The notes beneath the pieces were generated by a model. The model ran no database searches, was not told the DNA's origin, and saw nothing but the letters and a program-made list of their open reading frames with translations. Source: Bradysia coprophila (Eukaryota; Arthropoda; Insecta; Diptera; Sciaridae). From it: DNA of 64,000 nt. Location: contig NW_023503376.1 in the NCBI RefSeq assembly GCF_014529535.1, positions 3,997,608 to 4,061,607 of the forward strand. The letters are read 5' to 3'. Each line of letters starts with the position of its first letter. Positions within the stretch are counted from its first letter, which is position 1. A program made the translations under genes and the position numbers. Positions 35,039 to 45,389 of the stretch are shown here, in pieces.

Positions 35039-35046
35039 TATTTATA
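35039..35046 (-). promoter_or_regulatory. TATA box of the lipocalin gene
   Basis: TATAAATA on the minus strand lies about 30 bp upstream of the ATG at 35009. A start site 25-30 bp downstream would leave a 5' UTR of only about 10-15 nt, unless a different initiator is used. Confidence 0.5.
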
Positions 35047-35377
35047 TTATGCCGGAATTTAGGCCATGCCGAAATATGCTGTGGATAAATTAAAATGAAA
35101 CGTTTTATTCAAGGATTCAAGCTGTTCAAAGTTCAAACAGAATATCGTCTTACACGGTTTGTTTATTGACTTTATAGGCCGTGTCGCACTTTTGTTTGTG
35201 AAAAACATAAAATTGGGGCTTTTGAACCATAAATAAATTTATTTCAGTTTGTTTAAGTAAACTGTCGGCAGTGACAAAAAAATTTGCAAAGTTTAAGGTC
35301 TGCAAGCGATTCTGAATGTTATTAACGCCAACGCACTCCAATAACAGGCACAAGAACAGATTTTTGTAACGGTCATT

Positions 35378-37100
35378 TGGCCTCTTATTCCCTTGACTGA
35401 AAGTCAGGGTCTTATGAAAGAAAATACCCTTAAATGTCCGTAACGCTAAGTTCACTTTGATATTTTGAAAATGTTCTACATTGGCAAAAAACGTTAAATA
35501 CAGAAAACGTCCGTACACTTGTGGACTCGATAACTCGAGTAATTCTTTACCGATTTGCAAAATTTTGGTTTTAATCGACGGAGAATGAAAATCATGAGGT
35601 TAAGTTCGTAGATGGGCAATATTGGAGTAATGAGATGGGAGTAATTCTCAAGAGATTTTTTTACTTGTTACCGCGATAACTTCCATAATTCTTATCCGAT
35701 TTTCAAAGATTTTGTCTTAATCGACGAAGATTGAAAATCTTGAGGCTGAGTTTGCAGATGGATAATGTTCGAACAACGAGATGGGAGAAATTCTACACAG
35801 ACGCTTTCTCTTGTTACCGCGCGATAACTTGAGTAATTTTTACCCGATTTTCAAATTTTTTGTTTTAATTGACAGAGAATGATATTGGAGTAGTGAGTTT
35901 GGAGTAATTGTAAACATAACTTGTTTACCACGACATTTTTGCAACGGATTTCCAGAAAAATGTCTTATTCGACGAGTAGTGAAATTCTGGATTTCTGGTC
36001 TAACAATTAAGAAGTACTTCCCAAAAGAGTTTTTGCTTGCTTGAGAAACCGATAGCTCGAGTAATTCTCAGAGGCTTCAAAAATCAATTTCGACCAGTAG
36101 CGTAATTCATGTGGTTAAACTCGAACATTGGAATTTAATTGGACTAGTAATCTGGGATATACGACAATTTTTGCGTGAAATCGGTATTCTTAAAAGAATT
36201 TTTTTCGTTCCTAAAATGTTTGAACGAGTGTGAACTTTGTGGCCAGAGCGAAGCGAGGGCCGTAATTCACACGAGTTATATTTTTTCAAGAGGTAGGCAG
36301 GAAATACGCCAAATTATACTCAGACGCTTTTCCTTGTTATCGTGATAACTTCAGTAATTTTTACCCGATTTTAAGTTCGTAGATGGATAATATTGGAGTA
36401 GTGAGGTTAGAGTATAATTGTAAACACAACCTGTTACCGCGACATTTTTGCAACGGATTTCCAGAAAAAAAAATTATTCGACGAGTAAGTGAATCTGGAT
36501 TTCTGGTCGAACAATCTAGAAGTGTAGAACAATCTTGCTTGCTTGATAACACGATAACTCGAGTAATTCTCAGAGGCTTCGAAAATCGCAGATTTGAAAA
36601 TATTAAGTGTTTTCGCCCAGTATCGTAATTCATGTGGTTAGATTCGAACATTGGACTTTATTGGACTGGTAATCTGCGATATACGAAAATTTTTGCGTGA
36701 AATCGCGTTCTTAAAAGAAATTTTTCGTTCCTAAAGTGTTTGCACGAGTGTGAATTTTGCCAGAGCCGTAATTCACATGAGTTTTTTTTTTCAAGAGGTA
36801 AGCAAGAAATGCGCTACCTGTTCAACGCTTTTAGTAGACTATATAGGAGACTCATATTAGGAGTAAGACATCGACGCGGGACCTACAACTGATAGCTCTT
36901 TTTGTTTCTTCAGGAAATTAAATAAATATGAGTAAAATGAAGCATGTGATGACTGCTGTTTTCTGAATAAAAGAGACATCACCTTTTCATGTGACTTTAA
37001 TTTTGTGATCTCATTTAAAAATGGTTAGAAAACTAAGGCTGGAATTATAGAAAAAAAAAGCCAGTCAAGGGACCTGACCCACCCAAGAGGTGGGGCCTAG
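35378..37100 (-). mobile_element. Repeat C, right copy
   Basis: Reverse-complement copy of 3659-5170. It starts CTCTTATTCCCTTGACTGAA and ends CAGTCAAGGGACCTGACCCA followed by AGGTGGGGCCTAG. It is about 200 bp longer because the segment with ATTTTTGCAACGGATTTCCAG (near 35934 and 36446) and the AATTCATGTGGTTA block (near 36104 and 36630) is duplicated. Confidence 0.65.
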
Positions 37101-37564
37101 TTTTGTATGGAATTCCATCAATGAGGGACTGGAGTTTTGACAAATTATTTTTAATTGACGTAAAACATTATTCTAAACAAAAAATTGTTCATCGGTATGT
37201 CTCCAAAATGCACTGATCTTTTTCTAAGTTCGTTTAAACTTCGAAACGTACAGCCGCAGCCGACCGTAAGAAAATTACAAAATTACGGCCCAAATTTTTT
37301 TGATTTTACACTGTTTTTAGCAATTCTTTTAATCAGAATTGTCGATACCCATGTAGTTCTTGCTGCAGAATACCTTACACCTACTTATTTTCATCGAGAC
37401 TTGAAACGGCCTCCGTCCCATTTTAGGCGGCTGACAAAATTGGGTCGATTTAGGGTCGTACTTCGTAAACAAAGTTAATTTTATAAAAAAAAATCTGTGC
37501 ATTTTAGAGGCAGACTGTAGAACAATTTTTTGCTTAGAATAACGTTCTGGTGGCGGGACATTTC
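37101..37564. other. Intergenic DNA
   Basis: No gene is supported. A plus-strand frame at 37185-37478 encodes a 97-residue basic peptide without a recognisable pattern. Confidence 0.45.
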
Positions 37565-39146
37565 CACACAGTCAATATCGTCAGGAACGATATTATCGTT
37601 TTTTTGGACGATACTATCGTCTAAAAAACGATACTATCGTCTAAAAAACGATACTATCGTCTAAAAAACGATAATATCGTTTTTAGACGATAGTATCGTC
37701 CAAAAAAACGATAATATCGTTTTTTGGACGATAGTATCGTCTCAAAAACGATATTATCGTTTTTTAGACGATACTATCGTCCAAAAAATCGATATTATCG
37801 CCCAAAAAATTTTCATCCAGGACGATAATATCGTCTAAATTGAAAAATTCTAAAATATTGTCTGGACGATAGTATCGTTTTATTGTCGATATTATCGTTC
37901 AAAAAAAGATATTATCGTTTTCTGGACGATATTACCGTTCTAGAAAATCTAATGGAAATTTTCGTTTTCTGTACGATAATATCGTCCAAAACGATAATAT
38001 CGTCCTGGACGATACTATCGTTTAAAAAACGATAATATCGCACAGGACGATATTATCGTTTAGTTTTGGGTGGTAATATTGTCCAGGACTCAATTTTACT
38101 CAGAGGTGCAGCAAGAACCGAATTCTCTTCCAAAATATCGAAAAACAATTGTCAGAGGAAATCACCTGCACATCAGTGTTTAAAAAAGGCGTTTAGTTCG
38201 TCCGTAAATAATTCATCTTTTTACGAAATGAATACCAACTTTGATTGTACATAAAAAGCGTTTTAACACGCCGAGCGATCCGGCCCATTGCCCCGGAGCG
38301 AAGCGGAGGGCCGCAATGCGAGCCGGGCGCCGGAACGGTGTCGAAACTTAGGAGTTAATTTTTTTTTCTCGCATCGTCTCATAATTAGTCTGCGTAGTTT
38401 TTCTATATAAAATTTAAATTTACGGAACCAAATGAACCAATTTTTAATATATATTTGCCGTCTATAAAAAGGTGTTTATCTACAAGATTTTGTGTTTCGT
38501 CTTCAACAACCATCCAGAACGATAATATCGCCCAGGACGATATTATCGTCTAGAATTTTTATTTTAAATAAATTAAAAACGATATTATCGTCCAGAACGA
38601 TATTATCGTCCCAAAAATTATCGACCAGGACGATAATATCGTCCAAAATATCGATAAATTTGTTCAGAAAAAGAAAATAACGATAATATCGTCCAGCGGA
38701 TATTTTCATCCAGGACGATATTATCGTCAAAAAAACGATATTATCGTCAAAAAAACGATATTATCGTCAAAAAAACGATATTATCGTTTTTGAACGATAA
38801 TATCGTTTTTTAGACGATAGTATCGTCCAAAAAAACGATATTATCGTTTAAAAACGATATTATCGTTTTTTTAAACGATAATATCGTCAAGAAAACGATA
38901 ATATCGTCCTGAAAATATGTTAAAATTTATAATTTTAGACGATATTATCGTCCTGGATGAAATTTTTTTGGACGATAATATCGTTTTTTAGACTATAGTA
39001 TCGTCTAAAAAACGATACTATCGTTTTTTGGACGATACTATCGTTTTTTGGACGATACTATCGTTTTTTGGACGATACTATCGTTTTTTAGACGATACTA
39101 TCGTTTTTTAGACGATACTATCGTTCCTGACGATATTGACCGTGTA
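37565..39146. mobile_element. TIR element built of ACGATA-TATCGT palindromes
   Basis: The left end reads ACACAGTCAATATCGTCAGG and the right end CCTGACGATATTGACCGTGT, an imperfect TIR. Between them roughly 45 copies of a 14-bp palindrome, (A/G)ACGATANTATCGT with A, T, C or G at the centre, are spaced by 5-7 bp T/A-rich linkers (TTTTTTGG, CTAAAAA). They form two blocks (37588-38065 and 38518-39130). The middle (38070-38510) is ordinary DNA including CCGGAGCGAAGCGGAGGGCC. No coding gene was seen and no TSD was recognised with confidence. Confidence 0.7.
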
Positions 39147-39598
39147 GTTATGTCGCCTCATCAACGTTCTGCGTCAAAACTTTAATCCTCCATTTCAAAC
39201 GGCATCGTACGGGGCTAAAAATGAAAAATATTATCTTCTTTCTTCATATCTTGTAACAAATATTTACGAAATGTAGTTCAAATTTTTGCGTCCAATTTTT
39301 AATGATTATTATCTTATCATTGTGGAAGATTGCTGTTCTTTATGCACTTGGTGCCCTAACACACTCACACCAATTATTCGCTTAACAAGATCAAGATGTA
39401 ATAGTTTCAGTTTATCTAAAATCATTTATTGAATTTTTTTTAACGTTTCGTTTCCTAAAATTTTTAAACCTCCTCCAACCAACGCCTCGACATTCGTATA
39501 TTTTAAGTTTGTAAGTATTATACCATAATATCCTCCACACATTTACAGTTTATAACAAAATCGTAATAAGTTGTTACCAGGGCATCCATCGAATATAA
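39147..39598. other. Intergenic DNA upstream of the 247-residue gene
   Basis: CGGCATCGTACGGGGCTAAA near 39201 looks like a fragment of the element A terminus. No TATA box at a convincing distance was seen for the following gene. Confidence 0.45.
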
Positions 39599-40342
39599 AT
39601 GTCTCATCAAAGAGATCCACCAGCAGCAATAGAGAGCATTCAAGTGTGTAGCATTTCATTAAATTCGACCGATCGGATTCGATTGAATGGTTTACCGGTC
39701 GATGTAGTTGACGCAATGAGAAAAGCCATAGCAAACAATTGTCCAATTCAAGATGAATCACAATCATCAGAATGTTATCACTCATACGAATTCAAATTGA
39801 AAGGACACCCCTGGCAAGGACAGGGTTCGGCAGCAGTATATTCCCGTAGGTTGCTAGCAGCAGTTTTGCGAACAATGGCCCAATTCGGTTGGAATTTATT
39901 ACAAGCAGCTGATGTTAGTAAGAAGGAATTAGGCAAGGACACATTGTTTTTCGATAGGGGAATTCCAGAACCCGACGTTACACTGTTCGCAATGTCATTC
40001 AATATGAGTGATCGAATTCGGGTTATTGATGCTCCATCATTTGCTCCTTGTGTACACGATGCTATAAAAAGCCACTGGCCCAAAGGAATTCAAAGTGAAC
40101 GCGACTATTGTGGTGCTATTGAGCTTAAACTATGTGGGAATCCGTGGCATTCAAATCGATCAGAAGCAGATTTCGCCAGAATGCTCCTTTGTCAGATAAT
40201 CGCTAATATTAGAGAGAAAGGATTCAAATTGTATGGTTCAATCGGTATGAGTGTTGGTCTTGAGGGTTACGGCTTAGAAAGTTGGATATTCAGGCGTGTG
40301 ACTCCTGCTTGGATTTTAGGTCAGGTTCATAGCGTGACATAA
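39599..40342 (+). CDS. Unrecognised two-repeat protein, 247 residues
   Basis: This intact single-exon frame has a good context (ATAAATG). The protein is two tandem copies of one domain of about 105 residues: 12-121 and 125-233. Shared features, in order, are S-I-S-L-N-S-T-D-R-I-R against S-F-N-M-S-D-R-I-R; then FKLKGHPWQ against LKLCGNPWH; then a helix with RRLLAAVLRTMAQFGW against ARMLLCQIIANIREKGF; then a final hydrophobic strand (KDTLFFDR against ESWIFRR). There is no signal peptide or membrane segment, so it is probably intracellular. I do not know a function. The (D)RIR and K-x-G-x-P-W signatures resemble uncharacterised proteins I associate with fungi and some animals, but that is memory, not a search. 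A transfer origin cannot be judged. Confidence 0.75.
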   Translation: MSHQRDPPAAIESIQVCSISLNSTDRIRLNGLPVDVVDAMRKAIANNCPIQDESQSSECYHSYEFKLKGHPWQGQGSAAVYSRRLLAAVLRTMAQFGWNLLQAADVSKKELGKDTLFFDRGIPEPDVTLFAMSFNMSDRIRVIDAPSFAPCVHDAIKSHWPKGIQSERDYCGAIELKLCGNPWHSNRSEADFARMLLCQIIANIREKGFKLYGSIGMSVGLEGYGLESWIFRRVTPAWILGQVHSVT

Positions 40343-40603
40343 GAAAATGTATACTAAGCATATGCTTGCAAATTAAATTCGAAATTATTTGCTGTAACGT
40401 TACATTAGATGTATCAGTCTTGATTCATTAAAAAAAAACACCTGATCGAATGGATGGTGCTTTTTCGATATGTTTTTTGATTCTATCATTAAGAAAATGT
40501 TTACTAAGCTTATGCTTGCGAACTGAATACGATCTTGGAGTTAACTCTAAGAGAAAATTTGTCTGGTTTTTCCGCCAGGACGACAATTGGTTGGGCTCTA
40601 AAC

Positions 40604-40723
40604 GGAGTTGAGGAATTTCGCGCCGTGTCATTCACAATAACTCACAAAGTGACATCTTCCTTATACAAAATGTGTCATTTTGTCAATTGTTGTGAATGAC
40701 GCGGCGCGAAAGTCCTAGCAGCC
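40604..40723. mobile_element. Mutator-like MITE family M, copy 1 (120 bp)
   Basis: Inverted ends contain AGGAATTTCGCGCCG and CGGCGCGAAAGTCCT, with TTCACAATAACTCACA inside. The flanks repeat CTCTAAAC at 40596-40603 and 40724-40731. The second copy at 60874-60992 lies in the opposite orientation with a 9-bp TSD. Confidence 0.8.
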
Positions 40724-40825
40724 CTCTAAACAGACACTCGAAACTGTTGTTCCCTTCTGCGACAAACGTAATTCTTGACGTCTAATTCGCAAACTGTTAA
40801 TGACCTCGAAGGTATTCCCAAAAGA

Positions 40826-40976
40826 CCTTTTGGTTCTTGGTTCACAACGGAACGGTAACCATGCGACCTTCACTTAAAACCCAAGTGAGCCCTATAGATC
40901 GCAGACCTTACCCTTGAAACACTTTCACAGGAGAAGTCGAACGTCGAACACTCACAGTTTGCAATCATGTCCGGAG
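40826..40976 (+). repeat. Repeat H, copy 1, split by element B
   Basis: GGTTCACAACGGAACGGT, CAGACCTTA and AACACTCACAGTT match 49691-49862. The match resumes at 42658-42690 (ACTAAGAATCAGTTGCTC), after element B. The uninterrupted copy at 49665-49905 therefore acts as the empty site. Confidence 0.6.
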
Positions 40977-42660
40977 CGATAGCGGAGGACTTGACGCAGT
41001 CTAACTTCCAAAAAAAGAACGAAGAAATTTTTTTGAGACGCGGCAACTATATATAGGCGAGAATTTAAGATTCTTTCCTTTGGCCTTTTGAACCACAACT
41101 CCTATTCTATCTTATTCGCTTTAAATACGAGCAAAACGAGCTATCACTCGACTATGTAGGTTTAAAATTGCCGGAGATACATCGTTTTGAAATTGGTCAC
41201 TTTTCATACAAAATACACCAAATTGACTTTTCCCAAACAATCAAAATCTTTCAACTTACTCTGTATGTTTCTATCTGTCTATCTATCTATCGACGGACGA
41301 TCTTGGAAACTAGTCAGCCAATCTCCATGAAATTTTGCAGGAACCTCAGGGTGGGCATAAAAATGAAATTGTGATACTCCATTACCCCAGGAAAAACCAG
41401 AATTTTGTTTTATTGGCCTCGAAGTGGTTTCTGAGTGTGGTTTTCGAGGGTCGGGAACGCGTTTTCGGCTGTAGCTTAGCTGTATTGAAACCTACAGAGG
41501 CGTGCGATCCATCAAATGAAAGGTATTCGTAACACGATTCGAACAAAAAAATAATTTAAAAAATCGGGGCAGATTCGTTTGAGCTAGAGTGATTAGAGTG
41601 ACCAAATTTTGAGCTACTCGGGCGTAGGATGAAAGGACTAATATTTTTGCGATTATGAGAGATAGAGAGTTACTTTCTTCGGCAAAGTCTCAGAGTTTTA
41701 CGAGTAGAACAGAGGGGCATATGTGAAAAATGTCGAAAATTGGAAATGGGTGGGTCAATTATGTTTTTAGAGGTATTTCTTGAATGGTGGCAGATAGAGA
41801 GTTACTTTCTTCGGCAAAGTCTCAGAGTTTTACGAGTAGAAAAGAAGGGCATTTGTGAAAAATGTCGAAAATTGAAAATGGGTGGGTCAATTGGGGTTTT
41901 AGAGATATTTCTTGAATGGTGGCAGATAGAGAATTACTTTCTTCGTCAAATTTCGAATTTCGTCAAATTTTCAATTTTCGTCAAATTTTCGATTTTCGTC
42001 AAATTTTCGATTTTCGTCAAATTTTCTATTTTCGTCAAATTTTCGATTTTCGTCAAATTTCGAATTTCGTCAAATTTTGGATTTTCGTCAAATTTCGATT
42101 TTCGTCAAATTTTCTATTTTCGTCAAATTTTCGATTTTCGTCAAATTTTCGATTTTCGTCAAATTTTCGATTTTCGTCAAATTTTCAAATTTCGCCAAAT
42201 TTCCGAATTTCTGTTATAAACTGTTATAAAAAGCAGTGTTCTAAAACTTCTAAAACGACTGATATCCCAACAAAAATCTCTTCGAGAAAAGTGTGACGCA
42301 GTCTTTGAAGTACAATTTCTAAAATGAATGATATCGCTAGAGTTGACGCTTTCAGCTTCGTTACGCAAAAATTAAATTTTACACCCAATTTTAGTTCAAA
42401 CAAGCTGGCTTAGTTTTTCTCATCATCTGCCAAATAATTTTTACCAAAAAAATTTAGACTGGAAACAACCAAAATTTTACCAAAAAAATCTGCGTCGCAT
42501 GTGGCAGATAAATTTTCTTGCTGGTCTGTTCCTGAACATTTGCCACTTTGCGACGAAGCTGAAAGCGTCAACTGGTCAAATCTAGCGATATCATTCATTT
42601 TAGAAATTGTACTTCAAAGACTGCGTCACACTTTTCTCGAAGAGATTTTTGTTGGGATTC
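40977..42660 (+). mobile_element. Element B, plus copy
   Basis: Reverse-complement relative of 19985-21965. It begins ATGTCCGGAGCGATAGCGGA, contains a CTAT run near 41276, two copies of TCTTCGGCAAAGTCTCAGAG (a 180-bp duplication at about 41660-41930) and a TTTCGTCAAATTTTCGA minisatellite (41940-42215). The terminal fold-back (42264-42658) ends TTTTTGTTGGGA. Frames of up to 159 codons across it are minisatellite artefacts. Confidence 0.7.
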
Positions 42661-42848
42661 GCACTAAGAATCAGTTGCTCACCAGTTGTTCTTCTATTAA
42701 ATAGAATTTTAGTCCATCTTGCGTATAATAACACAAGGACATTGCAAGAAACTATTGATCTCAATGGTATAATTTTACAACAATTTCGAGAACATATAAA
42801 ATGAGGCAAACGACTCAAATAAAAGGTGTCGCTAAGAACCAGAGGTTC

Positions 42849-44639
42849 TTAGTCTATCTTAAAACTGGAACGGCTTTTCTGTGCATACATTTTCTCAGCA
42901 ATTGCTCTAGCCTCTAGCCTTTTGATTTTCCCATTAGATGTTATCGGCAAAGAGTCGACAAAATATGCTCCACCATGCAGTCGTTTGAAATCAGGGAAAT
43001 TTTCTATAAAGGCAACGGTTAAAATTCCAAAGGTGGATTCTCAAGTGAAATCTAGAAACTCACTGTGAACTTCGTCAACAATTTCCTTCTCTGTGATTGC
43101 ACTTTCGGCCTCTGTAACTACAACAGCTGCGCCGCGCCAACCATCTAACTCTCGAATACCTACAACACATACTTCTTTCACTCCCTTTATATTTAGAATA
43201 AACGACTCAATCTCTGATGGATAGACAGTGTAGTTCATCTGTTTGAAAACTTCTTTCTTCCTATCAACCAGGAAAATTTCACCGCCGTCAGTCACGTAAC
43301 CAATATCACCCGTTCGCAGCCAACCCAATGAATCTACAGCAGAGTCCGTTTCTTCTTTATTATTGCAGTAGCCGAGAAACGAGTAAGGATGCAGAACACA
43401 AATTTCACCGACTTGCAATGCATCCAATGAGTTGCCATCGTCATCAACCACTTTGACTTTGGTGTTTGGCATCGGTTTTCCGCATGAATTAGAGACTGGC
43501 TCGAAAGGAGTGGTCGATGATATCACGGAACCGTTTTCGGTGGTCGCATAGTACATTGCAATCGATCCGGTTTTCAAATATTTTTGAAATTCTTTTCTCA
43601 AGCTCATATCCATTGGTCCACCGGTCAGAATGGCTAACCATAGTGAACTGAAATCGGCCTTTTCAATTATTATCTTCGCGTTCAATAGTAACACGATATG
43701 TGTTGGTGAAGCTACTATGGCGTTGACCTTATGCTTTTCAATAATTTCAACCAAAAGCTCGGGTGAAAAGCTTTTCTTCGTAATTACTCTATTGACGTTA
43801 TTCCCGAGAGATTGCATAAGACCACTAAAACCTGTGTACCAATACAAGCTACTGAAGGAGAATAGTGTCGCAAAGTATGGCCTGTTTGATAGAATGACTT
43901 GCATTAAGCTGCTTTCAATTCAAGCTCATCTTCTTACCCTGCCTTTGTTAAACCCATACATTGCTGATGTGATAGCATACAACCTTTCGAAAGTCCAGTA
44001 GTTCCTGACGAACACAAGATAGCCGCACAGTTTTTTGAAGCTTTTATGTCTAGTCTCTTTGGTCTACACAGAAAGATATATGTCAAATATGCACAAAATT
44101 GATAGAGAACTTTACCTAAACTCAGTATTTGCAGCGGATGACTCATATAATTCAAACAAATGACTATGTCCCGCAGTTCTCTCGTCTACAGTTAACACCT
44201 TGCAATCAATTTCGCTTTGCCGAAGTCCTTCTTTTACTTCACTTAAGTTGTCCTTGTCGCAGAACACGATCTTAGGCTTTGTGAGACTGAAGACGTGAGC
44301 GATATCGTTGGCTCGATAAGTAGGATCGACCGTTGAAACGGGTGTGCCGGCTAAAAAGCCTCCTAGAATTAATGGAGTTACATAGGACGTATTTTTGCAC
44401 ACGATTCCAATGACATCTCCCATTTTTATATGCTTCAACAGACCACCAGCTATTTGGCAACCGAGTTTTGCCATTTCACCGGCAGTTATTTGGACGCCAT
44501 CGTCGTGATTAGTTTGAATAACACGGGTCGAGTCACGGTATAGGTAATGGAGTAAAAATTCACCAAGCGTTATATTTGGATGGTACATTGGCGGAACGTC
44601 GATACCGCTAAGAATTTTTGTATTACGGTCGTATGACAT
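42849..44639 (-). CDS. Acyl-CoA synthetase, 4-coumarate:CoA ligase / luciferase-like
   Basis: This is an ANL-superfamily enzyme that adenylates a carboxylic acid with ATP and transfers it to CoA. Four exons on the minus strand join in frame with GT-AG sites: 44639-44116, 44063-43938, 43881-43064 and 43003-42849, giving 540 residues, the usual length. The introns are about 52, 56 and 60 bp. The P-loop motif SSGTTGLSKG is at 193-202. Then come the YGxTE-type motif (YYATTENGS), the hinge block GWLRTGDIGY with VDRKKE, and the catalytic Lys motif LPITSNGKIKR near the C terminus. The ends are unusual: YATTE replaces YGLTE, and the C terminus SRSSFKID has no SKL-type peroxisomal signal. Insect relatives include many orphan luciferase-like synthetases; the substrate is unknown. 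No promoter element was identified. Confidence 0.92.
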
Positions 44640-45389
44640 GATATACGCAAGAGTACTTTCACTTGAGAACTGAAATACTTTTCCTTTCTACAAGTTAGAG
44701 TCAGCTTCACTGTACAGTTCACACTCGTTCACAACCTAATTTCAAGTGATTCACGTTGAAAAGCCAATCGTGTCAATGGGACAATGTTGCTACATTCAGT
44801 TGAAACGTTACAGTAGGCAGTAGGGGTTATCTGAAGATCATACAATATTAGCACAAAGTTGTCAATCGAGTGTTCTTATCACCTTATTTGCATTTTACAG
44901 TTCCACAAAGTTATATCAATTGTTTGATCAAACTCTGAAACTCGGCCATTTCGTTCACTTCATAACCATTTACATAGCAATTTGCCCCCTGCAAAAATGA
45001 TATTTCAAATGAAGGTAAATCAATGATAGTAAATCAAAACATTTTTATTAATCCTTTCAATTTACCGTGTTGTAAAGATAGTTTGGTTAACCTTTCACAA
45101 CGGCAACCGTGTTATTAGGGGAAATCTATTACTTGATTTGATCTAAATTTGATCTTGGATCGGCTCTAATTCTGCGACTTGACTTAATCGTTTCTGAGAA
45201 AGCTTGACAATCAATCAGAAGTAGTATGGTTTGAGGTGTTCCAACTCCCACAGAAGGTTACGTATTAAAGACAGAACAAAACAGGTCAACAGGTTAGAGG
45301 ACGTAACCGAAATACGATGAATATGTGGTGTATATGTCTAGCCTACATTTTGGCGAGATATCAATTAAGCACCTGACTTTCTCTCCTCA
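44640..45389. other. Intergenic DNA
   Basis: No gene was seen. It contains the unmapped promoter of the acyl-CoA synthetase gene. Confidence 0.5.

Noticed and set aside
37588..39130. CRISPR-like regular repeats
   Set aside because: The units are short palindromes with 5-8 bp T/A linkers, not direct repeats with unique 30-bp spacers, and the host is a eukaryote.
43882..43937. Alternative splice acceptors in intron 2 of the acyl-CoA synthetase (AGCAG at about 43909, CAAG at 43898)
   Set aside because: The first gives a 29-bp intron, too short, and the second shifts the frame. Only the AACAG acceptor before 43881 gives a 56-bp intron in frame.
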